Positions 8,335 to 16,370 of a stretch of DNA of 27,800 nucleotides are shown in pieces (position 1 is the stretch's first letter; the number at the start of each line of letters is the position of its first letter). The position numbers and the translations under genes are program-made. The stretch spans positions 1 to 27,800 of the forward strand of contig URAL01000022.1 of the NCBI GenBank assembly GCA_900545805.1. The letters are read 5' to 3'. Origin of the DNA: an uncultured Eubacteriales bacterium (GTDB lineage: Bacteria; Bacillota; Clostridia; Oscillospirales; Oscillospiraceae). The notes below the pieces were generated by a model, which worked only from the letters and a program-made list of their open reading frames with translations, was not told the origin of the DNA and made no database searches.

Positions 8335-9621
8335 TTACTCCGCAAGCGCCTCATCTCGCGCTTTTGCTTTAACTTTTTTGAGCCGTGCATAGCGGGGGAG
8401 GGAATTGCTGCGCGGTATCTTTGGTTCACCCTGAATAAGAGGGAGGACATAGTTTATAAATTCATTGGTAACATAGTTTCCGTCTGCGGTTATCCATTCA
8501 AGAGGAACTTTCTTTTCATAGTTTGCAACACTGTTTAGAGACAGCAGCACAGGCTTGCAGGAATACAGTCCAAGGTTATCCTCACGCTCAAGGGCGACCA
8601 TTTGACCTGTAGCGCCGCCTACCGCGGCTTCAACAGCGTACTTGCCGACAGAATATGCTTCCTCAACGTCCACTGCCGAAGCAATATGCGCTGCGCTGCG
8701 CTGAAGAAGACTGAGCTCAATACCTCGAACCTTTTTAAGATTGAGGCGTTCTTTGAGATAGTTGGCAAGCTTGACGGCCAGTCCGCCAAGCTGGGCATGA
8801 CCGAACCCGTCGGTTCCGGAGGTTTTTGCCTCGGACACAAACGAACCGTCAGAGTAATGGAGTCCTTCGGATACGGCAACAAGGACATTGCGTTTCTGCT
8901 TCATGATCTTCAATACGTCATCCGTGAACCTGTCAAGATCAAAGTCTCGTTCGGGGAGATAAATGAGATCCGGGCCGCATCCGTTGCCGTATTCCGTTGC
9001 AAGTGCTGCCGAGGCCGTGAGCCAGCCTGCGTGACGTCCCATGATCTCTATGACCGTGACCATATCTGTATTATAAACATCCGTGTCCTTGCCTATCTCC
9101 ATGCATGAGGTAGCAATAAACTTTGCGGCGCTGCCGAAGCCTGGACAATGGTCGGTTCCGAACAGGTCATTATCTATAGTCTTTGGTACGCCGATAACGC
9201 GGCAATCATACCCGACCATCTCCATATATCTGCTTATCTTATTGCAGGTGTCCATGGAATCGTTGCCGCCGTTATAGAAAAAGTACCTTATATCGTACTT
9301 TTTGAATATCTCGAGTATTCTCTTATAGTCGCTGTCATCAACGGCGGGATCCGCCATTTTATATCTGCACGATCCCAGCTCCGATGACGGCGTATTGAGC
9401 AGGAGCTTGAGCTCATATTCTTCCTCCTCACCCATATCGTAAAGCTCGTCGTTAAGTACTCCCTGAATGCCGTACGCAGCACCGTATACATTAGTTATGA
9501 TGTCACTGTCAAGTGCTGCTTTAATAACGCCGTATGCGCTTGCGTTGATAACTGCCGTAGGTCCGCCTGATTGTCCGAAAATACATGCGCCAATCAGCGG
9601 CGGGTCAAAAAAATTATCCAA
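8335..9621 (-). CDS. 6-phosphofructokinase, probably PPi-dependent
   Basis: This enzyme phosphorylates fructose-6-phosphate at C1 in glycolysis, and the PPi form is reversible. In the 428-residue protein the phosphoryl-donor motif reads GGNDSMD (118-124) with D121, where ATP enzymes have glycine. The active-site motif is PKTIDND (146-152) with K147, where ATP enzymes have PGTIDND. Both residues are the established markers of PPi-dependent PFK. MGRHAGW (194-200) and the FGQSGGPTAVIN N-terminus complete the fold. The start is a TTG at 9621, supported by GGAGG 7 bases upstream. The gene is divergent from fructose-bisphosphate aldolase, the next glycolytic step. Confidence 0.92.
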   Translation of the reverse strand: MDNFFDPPLIGACIFGQSGGPTAVINASAYGVIKAALDSDIITNVYGAAYGIQGVLNDELYDMGEEEEYELKLLLNTPSSELGSCRYKMADPAVDDSDYKRILEIFKKYDIRYFFYNGGNDSMDTCNKISRYMEMVGYDCRVIGVPKTIDNDLFGTDHCPGFGSAAKFIATSCMEIGKDTDVYNTDMVTVIEIMGRHAGWLTASAALATEYGNGCGPDLIYLPERDFDLDRFTDDVLKIMKQKRNVLVAVSEGLHYSDGSFVSEAKTSGTDGFGHAQLGGLAVKLANYLKERLNLKKVRGIELSLLQRSAAHIASAVDVEEAYSVGKYAVEAAVGGATGQMVALEREDNLGLYSCKPVLLSLNSVANYEKKVPLEWITADGNYVTNEFINYVLPLIQGEPKIPRSNSLPRYARLKKVKAKARDEALAE

Positions 9622-9649
9622 AACTACGCCTCCATTTACGTAATGATTA

Positions 9650-9678
9650 TTGATTATAACATGTTTTAGGTTTATAAT
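9650..9678 (+). promoter_or_regulatory. Candidate sigma-A promoter of the aldolase gene, overlapping a divergent element
   Basis: TTGATT (9650-9655), a 17-base spacer and a perfect TATAAT (9673-9678) point toward the aldolase, giving a leader of roughly 50 bases. On the opposite strand another TATAAT (9653-9658) faces the phosphofructokinase gene. The two promoters therefore probably overlap. Confidence 0.65.
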
Positions 9679-9737
9679 AAATATGATTTTAAAATAAATT
9701 GTGCAATATCACTATTTTTATTACAGGAGGATCTACC

Positions 9738-10673
9738 ATGCCACTCGTAACAACAAGCGAAATGTTTGAAAAAGCCTATAAGGGCGGCTACGCCATCGGC
9801 GCATTCAATGTTAATAATATGGAAATTGTGCAGGGCATCACCGAAGCTGCTGCAGATCTCAACGCTCCGCTTATACTTCAGGTATCAAAAGGCGCACGCG
9901 CATACGCAAATCACACCTATCTTATAAAGCTCGTAGAGGCAGCAATAGAGGAGACCGGGCTTCCAATAGTGCTTCATCTTGACCATGGTGATAGCTTTGA
10001 GCTGTGCAAATCCTGCATTGACGGCGGCTTTACCTCAGTTATGATTGATGCGTCCTCCAAGCCCTTTGAGGATAATATTGCGCTTACCCGTCAGGTTGTA
10101 GAGTATGCCCACGATCACGGCGTTGTCGTTGAGGCGGAGCTCGGCACACTTGCCGGTATCGAGGACGAGGTTAAGGTAAAGGCCGAGGATTCGTCCTATA
10201 CTCGCCCTGAGGATGTTCAGGAATTTGTTGAGCGCACGGGCTGCGACTCTCTCGCAATAGCCATCGGCACATCTCACGGTGCTTACAAGTTCAAGCCCGG
10301 CACAAAGCCTCAGCTAAGATTTGATATCCTTGAGGATGTTGAACGCCGTCTGCCCGGATTTCCGATAGTTCTACACGGCTCATCCTCCGTTCCTCAGGAG
10401 TTTGTCAGGATGATAAACGAAAACGGCGGAAATATGCCCGGAGCTATCGGCGTTCCCGAGGATCAGCTGCGCAAGGCTGCCTCTATGGCTGTCTGCAAGA
10501 TAAATATTGATTCCGATCTTCGCCTCGCAATGACTGCGACGATCCGCAAGTACTTTAACGATCATCCCGATCACTTCGATCCCAGACAATACCTTAAGCC
10601 TGCAAGAGCGGCCATAAAGGCCATGGTCGCGCACAAGATCACCGATGTTCTCGGCTGCGACGGCAAGGCTTGA
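9738..10673 (+). CDS. fba: Class II fructose-1,6-bisphosphate aldolase
   Basis: This cytoplasmic Zn-dependent aldolase interconverts fructose-1,6-bisphosphate with dihydroxyacetone phosphate and glyceraldehyde-3-phosphate. ATG 9738 follows CAGGAGG (9725-9730) by about 7 bases; the upstream extension of the frame lacks support. The 311-residue protein has D82 and H83 in HLDHGDS (catalytic aspartate and zinc ligand), E134 in VEAELG, H180 in GTSHG and H213 in HGSSS, all expected of class II enzymes. The C-terminal KINIDSDLR segment is also typical. It lies opposite a PPi-type PFK, so the enzymes for two consecutive glycolytic steps share a promoter region. The next gene starts 33 bases downstream without a terminator. 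Confidence 0.96.
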   Translation: MPLVTTSEMFEKAYKGGYAIGAFNVNNMEIVQGITEAAADLNAPLILQVSKGARAYANHTYLIKLVEAAIEETGLPIVLHLDHGDSFELCKSCIDGGFTSVMIDASSKPFEDNIALTRQVVEYAHDHGVVVEAELGTLAGIEDEVKVKAEDSSYTRPEDVQEFVERTGCDSLAIAIGTSHGAYKFKPGTKPQLRFDILEDVERRLPGFPIVLHGSSSVPQEFVRMINENGGNMPGAIGVPEDQLRKAASMAVCKINIDSDLRLAMTATIRKYFNDHPDHFDPRQYLKPARAAIKAMVAHKITDVLGCDGKA

Positions 10674-10706
10674 TGCAATTTTAATATACAGCAGGGAGGT
10701 GCTGCA

Positions 10707-12347
10707 ATGGCTCAAGCACGTTCATCCAAAAATCGCAAAATGGACAGCGGATGTGCGCAAGGAATAGTAACTGTTATTCGTGCGCTTCTATCTGTTTTGC
10801 TGCTGATACTGGCGTATTCGATCAATGCATCCACCTTCGCTGCTATACTAATGATCGCGGTGTCCGCCATTTTAAGCGGATTCGATATTGCACTTGCAGC
10901 GATTGAGAACATTCTCAAAAAACGAGACTATCTCAACAATCAGCTACTTATCTGCTTATGCGCTGTTGCGGGCTTTTGCATCGGATGCTACATCGAAGCT
11001 GTTATAATGCTCGCGATTTATCAGCTGGGGCGCACATTCCTGAACTTCATTATCAGGAAAACAAAGCAAGGATTTTATTCCGCTGTCTCCGTAGAAGACA
11101 GGGAGGGAAGCCTTCGCCTAAGGAGCATACTAAGCAGCCCTGCCGGCGCCGAAAGCTCGATCATGGTTAAATACCTTCCGTATTTCGAGCTTTTTTCAAA
11201 GGCCGCGTTCATAGTCGGAGTTTTATTTGCAGCAGCCGCCCCCCTTATCACCGATATGACATACGTCATGAGCATTCGTCGCGGAAGCATGCTTATAGCT
11301 GCATCTGTACCGATATCGGCATTGGCGGCGCTTCCCATATATTCGCTTGCCGGGCTAAGCCGTTCGGTCGAATACGGTGTGTTTGTTAAAGACGCAAAAA
11401 CTCTTGAAAACACCGGGAAGCTGGCTGCAATAATATACGATAAAGCCGATGTTTTTACGGACGGAGTCCCTAAGCTTGTATCGGTTAATTCACCAATACT
11501 TGACAATGAGAACTTCCTTCAGCTTGCAGCTTACACTGCATACTCGTCTGAACAGCGATTTGCAGCTCCTATTGTCAGCGCTTACGGGGGAGATATAATT
11601 CCTTCTTACATATCTGATTTCAGGGATATTCCGGGCTGTGGAATGGAGATGCTTCTGCACGGAAAGCAAATTCTTTTGGGAACACGCGAGCTGTTCGACG
11701 CAAAGGGGATATTGATCCCGGATTCAGAATGTAAAAGCGGATATATTCTTTATCTCTCTATCGGAGGAAGATATGCTGGAAGCCTGACATTAAAGGAAAA
11801 GGTCAATCCATATGCAGAAAGCGTTATCGCGGATTTCTCCGCATTAGGCGGCATCAAGAGCATTCTCGTAACAGAGGATGGCAGGGAAGTAAGCGAAAAG
11901 CTTGCAAAATCGCTACATGTCGATGAACTGCATTATGAGTGCGGCTTCACAGAAAAAGCCGATATAATTCAAAAATGCAGGGAGCAGCTGGCTCCGGACG
12001 AAACGCTTATGTACATAAGCGCCGAGAATCTTGAATACCACACAGCTGCGGATATTGACGCAAAAGTGGGAGCTTCATTTGACAGTGCCGATATTCTTAC
12101 AAGCAACGTCGGAATTTTCGGTTTGCCTGTCACGTATACCTCAGCACATACGGTAAAACGGCTTTCTACTGAAAATCTTATATTTACAGCTTTTATAAAG
12201 CTTGTTTTGGTAGTGCTCGCGCTCACCGGCAGCGCAACACTCTGGTTTATTATCCTGCTTGATTTTTCCGCTTCACTTTTCGGTGTGCTGAACGTCGTCC
12301 GCCTGCCCTCCGCTGACCTGCATCCGGAAGACGCTGCCGGTGACTGA
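10707..12347 (+). CDS. Degenerate P1B-type (heavy-metal) P-type ATPase homologue, probable pseudo-enzyme
   Basis: This 546-residue protein follows the P1B ATPase plan but lacks its catalytic residues. N-terminal helices (about 20-66) and a TM3/TM4-like pair (80-112) are followed by only about 50 residues where the actuator domain with its TGE motif should be. Two more helices follow, with VPI (201-203) in place of the CPC metal site. The phosphorylation motif DKTGT reads DKADV (245-249): the aspartate is kept, the TGT is lost. HP of the N-domain is QR (283-284), TGD is TED (389-391), and GDGxND is absent (about 436-441). Fold landmarks persist (LLGTRELFDAKGI, ending in LNVVRL). The frame is intact with a GGGAGGTG ribosome binding site, so it is not a simple pseudogene. 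No metal-binding HMA domain is present. The function is unknown, and pumping activity is unlikely. Confidence 0.8.
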   Translation: MAQARSSKNRKMDSGCAQGIVTVIRALLSVLLLILAYSINASTFAAILMIAVSAILSGFDIALAAIENILKKRDYLNNQLLICLCAVAGFCIGCYIEAVIMLAIYQLGRTFLNFIIRKTKQGFYSAVSVEDREGSLRLRSILSSPAGAESSIMVKYLPYFELFSKAAFIVGVLFAAAAPLITDMTYVMSIRRGSMLIAASVPISALAALPIYSLAGLSRSVEYGVFVKDAKTLENTGKLAAIIYDKADVFTDGVPKLVSVNSPILDNENFLQLAAYTAYSSEQRFAAPIVSAYGGDIIPSYISDFRDIPGCGMEMLLHGKQILLGTRELFDAKGILIPDSECKSGYILYLSIGGRYAGSLTLKEKVNPYAESVIADFSALGGIKSILVTEDGREVSEKLAKSLHVDELHYECGFTEKADIIQKCREQLAPDETLMYISAENLEYHTAADIDAKVGASFDSADILTSNVGIFGLPVTYTSAHTVKRLSTENLIFTAFIKLVLVVLALTGSATLWFIILLDFSASLFGVLNVVRLPSADLHPEDAAGD

Positions 12348-12355
12348 TCTGATGT

Positions 12356-12393
12356 AAAAAAGACTAATGGCTAAGCAGTCATTAGTCTTTTTT
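12356..12393. terminator. Bidirectional terminator between the P-type ATPase homologue and the recombinase
   Basis: AAAAAA-GACTAATG (12356-12369) pairs with CATTAGTC-TTTTTT (12380-12393), giving an A/T-flanked hairpin usable in both directions. The right arm contains the last codons of the minus-strand recombinase gene. Confidence 0.85.
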
Positions 12394-13389
12394 GCTGTCT
12401 GGCTCAAAGTGGGCGAGGGGATTGGCCTCGGCAGCTATCCTGAGCTCGGAATTATCAACATGCGTATATATTTGAGTGGTGTTAAGATTATCGTGCCCTA
12501 ATAGCTCCTGCAGCGTTCGCACATCGACTCCGTTTTGCAGCATAAGCGTTGCCGCCGTGTGCCTTAGCTTATGCGACGAGTATTTTTCGGCATCCAGACC
12601 GGCTCTGCGCAGTGAATTTTTAACCATGCTGTGCACCGCTTCACGGCTCATACGGGTACGCCGGTTAGAGAGAAACAGCGCATTTTTGTCGATCGCCGAA
12701 ATGCTCTTTCTGACTGCGAGATACTGATTAATTGCATCGGCACATGCGTCATTGATATAGATAACGCGCTCCTTGCTGCCTTTACCGAATACCCTTATGT
12801 GATCGGCTCGAATGTCAGAAAGATTAAGCCCGACAATCTCTGATATGCGCAGACCGCAATTCAGGAATATACACAGTATGCAGTAGTCGCGCTCTTTATT
12901 TTTCCCATCGACAGAGGAGAGGAGGGACTGCGCTTCCGATAAAGTCAGATATCTCGGAAGCTTATTCGGTATCTTAGGTACGTCGAGATCCTGCAAGGGA
13001 TTCACATCCAAAAGCTTTGCCTTAACGGTAAGATACTTATAAAAGCTGCGCAATGTGGAAACCTTGCGCGCACGCGTTGAAGCCATAGTGCCGTACTTGG
13101 CTTCGCGGCTGCGCTGATTTTTTACTCTGTCTCTAGATAAATAAGCTAGGTACTCATAGGCATCGGAAACGGTAATGGATTTCACAAAATCCAGGTCAAT
13201 ATCACTTATGCTGATATCCTCAAACTCGGTTCTTCTCGGAACCATGCCGCGGCTTATCTTCATATAGCGAAAAAATGTCCTCAAATCCAAATAGTATTCC
13301 TCAACCGTTTTAGGTGAGTGACCCTTGATCGTTTCGTGATATATCAAAAAGCTTTTAATTATTTCCGGTGCTTCGGTTCTGTAATCCAT
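12382..13389 (-). CDS. Tyrosine recombinase, XerC/XerD-like
   Basis: This 335-residue site-specific recombinase has a complete catalytic set: R181 (CGLRISE), K206 (GKGSKER), H273 and R276 (HKLRH), H299 (LGHDN) and nucleophile Y308 (IYTHVD). The N-terminal SAM-like core-binding domain is about 30 residues longer than in typical XerC/D, with an insertion around residues 46-105. Xer proteins resolve chromosome dimers at dif with XerC plus XerD, but the C-terminal match alone cannot separate XerC, XerD or a stand-alone XerH-like enzyme. The window's second recombinase (26305-27207) looks more like XerD, so this one could be its partner. No phage or integron neighbours are visible. It has its own promoter. 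Confidence 0.9.
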   Translation of the reverse strand: MDYRTEAPEIIKSFLIYHETIKGHSPKTVEEYYLDLRTFFRYMKISRGMVPRRTEFEDISISDIDLDFVKSITVSDAYEYLAYLSRDRVKNQRSREAKYGTMASTRARKVSTLRSFYKYLTVKAKLLDVNPLQDLDVPKIPNKLPRYLTLSEAQSLLSSVDGKNKERDYCILCIFLNCGLRISEIVGLNLSDIRADHIRVFGKGSKERVIYINDACADAINQYLAVRKSISAIDKNALFLSNRRTRMSREAVHSMVKNSLRRAGLDAEKYSSHKLRHTAATLMLQNGVDVRTLQELLGHDNLNTTQIYTHVDNSELRIAAEANPLAHFEPDSKKD

Positions 13390-13420
13390 TTAATCCGCCC
13401 CAATCATTTTTGCTGCATTT

Positions 13421-13450
13421 ATTATAGCAGGGCAGATATCTTACTGTCTA
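13421..13450 (-). promoter_or_regulatory. Candidate sigma-A promoter of the recombinase gene
   Basis: On the minus strand TAGACA (13445-13450), an 18-base spacer and a perfect TATAAT (13421-13426) precede the recombinase start by about 30 bases. The rest of 13451-13542 is AT-rich and carries no gene I can support. Confidence 0.65.
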
Positions 13451-13542
13451 TTGACAAATTGACTAATAATTAAGCAAAATAAAGATTTTGTTCAATTTAG
13501 GGGGGTGAAAAAGAGAATTAAACGTATCATATCGCATTTTCG

Positions 13543-14283
13543 CTAAAACATTTCAGTTATGGGTATTGCACTTCCGATATCAAATAACGGCCCGTCTGTA
13601 AGGTACACCGCATAAATCCCGCGCTCATTTAAAAAGCGCTCAATACGCCGGCGTTCGGCTTTATCGTTTATGACGCCTGTGAATGCCATTTCATTTCTGT
13701 TTATTTTGAACGATGATCCGCCTATGAAGCCGTGCTCAAACCCATCCAAGGCTGTGATTTTTTCGTTGACCTGTAATACGTCCATGCCGGCAGCCGACGC
13801 TATGTCTGCAATTTTATTATCGGCCGTAATTATCGAGTTTTCGTCAACGACGCACACAGAGCATTTTGTGTAGCCCTGTTTACAGCAAATCCTTGCTCCG
13901 CTTATATTCGATATTATTTGCTGATCCGCACTTTTAGGATTGTATATAAGCTTATCGCCGACTATGCATATATTCAGTCCCGCATCATACGGATACTGTG
14001 ATTTAGTCGGAGGTGCTGTTATTATCAGCTTGATATTGTTAATAATTTCGCAATCACTTGCAATATCAGATTGTACAGCAAGTACATTTTTGCAGATATG
14101 GACTGCCATGAGATCGCAGTGACCCGAAAGGCGTTCGTCGACATATACATTACTATTTAGCCAAATCGGTACAATATTTAGTTTCAAAAGAGCATTATTG
14201 AGAATTTTCTTATACTTTCCTCCAAGTATAAGCTGATGTACTCTCCCCTGCGGCAAATGAGGTTTTTCAACAAAACGTATCAT
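13543..14283 (-). CDS. GME-fold (guanidino-group-modifying enzyme-like) protein, DUF6873 type
   Basis: This 246-residue cytoplasmic protein has no signal or membrane segment. I recognise it tentatively as the clostridial DUF6873 'GME fold' family from the motifs GHCDL (54-58), SQYPYDAGLN (95-104), KQGYTKCSVCVVDEN (135-149), GFIGGSS (185-191) and LTDGPLFDIGSAIPI near the C-terminus. GME enzymes (amidinotransferases, arginine deiminases) use a Cys-His-Asp type site; conserved Cys141 or Cys144 and the H/D of GHCD could contribute, but this is inference. No substrate is known to me. The gene starts 3 bases after the radA stop, in the operon amidase-radA-this gene, with only a weak ribosome binding site, so it probably depends on radA translation. 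Confidence 0.6.
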   Translation of the reverse strand: MIRFVEKPHLPQGRVHQLILGGKYKKILNNALLKLNIVPIWLNSNVYVDERLSGHCDLMAVHICKNVLAVQSDIASDCEIINNIKLIITAPPTKSQYPYDAGLNICIVGDKLIYNPKSADQQIISNISGARICCKQGYTKCSVCVVDENSIITADNKIADIASAAGMDVLQVNEKITALDGFEHGFIGGSSFKINRNEMAFTGVINDKAERRRIERFLNERGIYAVYLTDGPLFDIGSAIPITEMF

Positions 14284-14286
14284 ATC

Positions 14287-15651
14287 TCAGCCTAGAGTTG
14301 CCCTGATTGCTTCACGGATGTCCTTAACACTTATCAGCTCAAGTCCTTCGGGTTTTCTTATATCGTCTTTGACGTGCGCCGGTATTACACAGCGCGTAAA
14401 TCCCAAGCGGGCTATCTCGGAAAGACGCGAATTAAGATTACTGACGCTTCTTATCTCACCTGAAAGTCCTACTTCGCCCACTGCGGCAAGGTCGCGGCCG
14501 AGCGGAAGATCCCTGAAGCTGCTGGCTATGGCAAGCAATGTAGCCAGATCCGCAGCCGGTTCCTCAAGCTCGAGCCCGCCTATTACATTTATGTATGCGT
14601 CGCAGGCGGTCACCGACATTCCGCCGCGTTTTTCGAGAACCGCAAGCAGGAGCGTTGCGCGGTTATAGTCTATGCCGTTGGAGCTGCGCCGTCCGGAATT
14701 ATATGCTGCCGGAGCGATTAGCGCCTGAATTTCCGCAAGTATCGGCCTGGAGCCTTCGATAACACAGGTAACGCATGTGCCCGGCGCGTTCTGCGGGCGG
14801 CCTGACAGGAGTATCTCGGACGGATTTTTGAGCTCCTTCAGCCCTTTGTCGTTCATCTCGAAAACACCGATCTCATTTGTTGAGCCAAAGCGGTTTTTAC
14901 CCGCCCTGAGTATTCTGAACGACGTGCTGCGCTCGCCCTCGAAGTACAAAACGCAATCGACCATATGCTCAAGCACCTTAGGGCCGGCTATGCTGCCCTC
15001 CTTATTTATATGTCCAATGACAAATGTTGTAAATCCCTTTTCCTTAGTTAGGCGCATAATTGACATCGTGCACTCGCGCACCTGACTGATACTGCCCGGT
15101 GCCGAGCTGATATCTGCATCAAACATTGTCTGTATTGAGTCAATAATGACTATATCTGGCGACAATGCCTCTATGTTTTCCATGACCTCAGCGAGTCCTG
15201 TCTCTGCCAGAACATATATCTCCCCCTTATCAACACCCAGGCGCTGCGCACGCATTTTAAGCTGACGCTCGCTTTCCTCACCAGTGACATACAGTATCTT
15301 CTGTCCTTCATCGGTCAGACCGCAAAGCTGTAGTAGCAGCGTTGATTTACCGATACCGGGAGCGCCGCCTACCAAAACCAGCGAGCCTCTGACGGCTCCG
15401 CCGCCGAGCACTCTGTCAAATTCACCGATACCTGTCGAAAAGCGAATTTCAGCCTCTGTATCGAGCTCTGATATAAGCCTGGGCTTTTTAACAATTGCAG
15501 AGCGAGCCGCATTTTTTGCGCTGCCCTTCCCTTTTGTATCGGCTTTTACCTCAACAAGACTGTCCCATGCACCGCACGCGAGGCATTTTCCGCTCCATTT
15601 TAAAGTCTCATTTCCGCATTCTGAGCAGCAGAATACTGTCTTTTGTTTCAT
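14287..15651 (-). CDS. radA: DNA repair protein RadA (Sms)
   Basis: RadA is a RecA-related hexameric ATPase that promotes branch migration in recombinational repair. The 454-residue protein has an N-terminal zinc finger (CSECG at 9-13, CLACG at 23-27), Walker A GGAPGIGKST (95-104), Walker B IVIIDS (about 165-170), the diagnostic KNRFG motif (250-254) and a C-terminal Lon-protease-like domain (about 285-454). The ribosome binding site AAGGAG overlaps the stop of the amidase gene upstream, so translation of the two is probably coupled. Confidence 0.97.
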   Translation of the reverse strand: MKQKTVFCCSECGNETLKWSGKCLACGAWDSLVEVKADTKGKGSAKNAARSAIVKKPRLISELDTEAEIRFSTGIGEFDRVLGGGAVRGSLVLVGGAPGIGKSTLLLQLCGLTDEGQKILYVTGEESERQLKMRAQRLGVDKGEIYVLAETGLAEVMENIEALSPDIVIIDSIQTMFDADISSAPGSISQVRECTMSIMRLTKEKGFTTFVIGHINKEGSIAGPKVLEHMVDCVLYFEGERSTSFRILRAGKNRFGSTNEIGVFEMNDKGLKELKNPSEILLSGRPQNAPGTCVTCVIEGSRPILAEIQALIAPAAYNSGRRSSNGIDYNRATLLLAVLEKRGGMSVTACDAYINVIGGLELEEPAADLATLLAIASSFRDLPLGRDLAAVGEVGLSGEIRSVSNLNSRLSEIARLGFTRCVIPAHVKDDIRKPEGLELISVKDIREAIRATLG

Positions 15652-15662
15652 GATCTAACTCC

Positions 15663-16370
15663 TTAAAGCTGCTGGCAGCTAAACTGAATATACGACGCAA
15701 CGAGCGTTATTGCAATCTTCGTTTGATAATTACCGTTGGCAAGAAGCCTCGCCTCCTGCGGATTGGACATAAATCCGCAGGAGGCAAGTATAGCCGGGCA
15801 GCTGACGCTCGAGGTGAGCAGCAAATCCTCTGGCGCACTGTGCGCCACACGCCTGTTTTCCTGATCGAGCACCGCCACCATGTTATCCTGAGTCAAAAGC
15901 CCCAACTCCCTGCTCTCCGGTGTCGCAGCGTACATCACTTCCGCGCCCTTAACAAGCTCACTGGGATATTTGTTCTGGTGTACGCTTATAAGTATGCAGT
16001 CGGATATTGAATTTGCCATATTTGCGCGAGCTACGAGATCGTCATGCTCGCTATAGCTTTCGCTGTTAAGGCATCCGACATCGGACTTTCTTGTCATTTG
16101 ATGATCAATGCCCATAAGCTCACACAGTCCGGACATTCTTAGCGCTATGGCAAGATTTACATCGCTTTCTTTCAGGCCATCGGATGATACGGCACCGCCG
16201 TCAACTCCGCCATGGCCGGCATCTATGAGCAGCGTATGCCCGTTATACGGACCTATGACGCTTACTGCCTCATCGGGAAAGACTGCAAATATTGACATAA
16301 CTAACAATGCCGCAGCACCGATAACTACCAGCGGTTTAGCAAAGCTTTTCAGCTTAACAGTAATAAACAC
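15663..16370 (-). CDS. N-acetylmuramoyl-L-alanine amidase, CwlD-like, lacking the expected catalytic glutamate
   Basis: This 235-residue Amidase_3 protein has an N-terminal membrane anchor (about 12-31), the size and layout of CwlD, which makes muramic-delta-lactam in spore cortex. The zinc ligands are present: H53 in DAGHGGVDGG, E68 in LKESDVNLA and H131 in SVHQNKY. The catalytic glutamate normally lies in a PAxLVExGF segment; here the segment reads PAILASCGF, with S197 at that position. The rest (FMSNPQEARLL) is well conserved. The start is GTG 16370, with GGGGTGA 4 bases upstream. That site lies in a hairpin (16371-16411), so translation may be structure-controlled. It heads the operon with radA. 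Confidence 0.85.
   Translation of the reverse strand: MFITVKLKSFAKPLVVIGAAALLVMSIFAVFPDEAVSVIGPYNGHTLLIDAGHGGVDGGAVSSDGLKESDVNLAIALRMSGLCELMGIDHQMTRKSDVGCLNSESYSEHDDLVARANMANSISDCILISVHQNKYPSELVKGAEVMYAATPESRELGLLTQDNMVAVLDQENRRVAHSAPEDLLLTSSVSCPAILASCGFMSNPQEARLLANGNYQTKIAITLVASYIQFSCQQL

Noticed and set aside
10707..12347. Calling the P-type ATPase homologue a pseudogene
   Set aside because: The frame is uninterrupted with a proper ribosome binding site, and the changes replace motifs cleanly rather than breaking the gene.
12382..13389. Tyrosine recombinase as a sign of a mobile element or integron
   Set aside because: No flanking direct repeats, att-like duplications, excisionase, phage genes or gene cassettes are visible, and the neighbours are core genes.
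13505..13546. 13-codon peptide MKKRIKRIISHFR on the plus strand after a G-run
   Set aside because: The G-run touches the GTG, leaving no spacing for ribosome binding, the promoter evidence is poor, and the peptide ends inside the opposing gene. It is probably chance.
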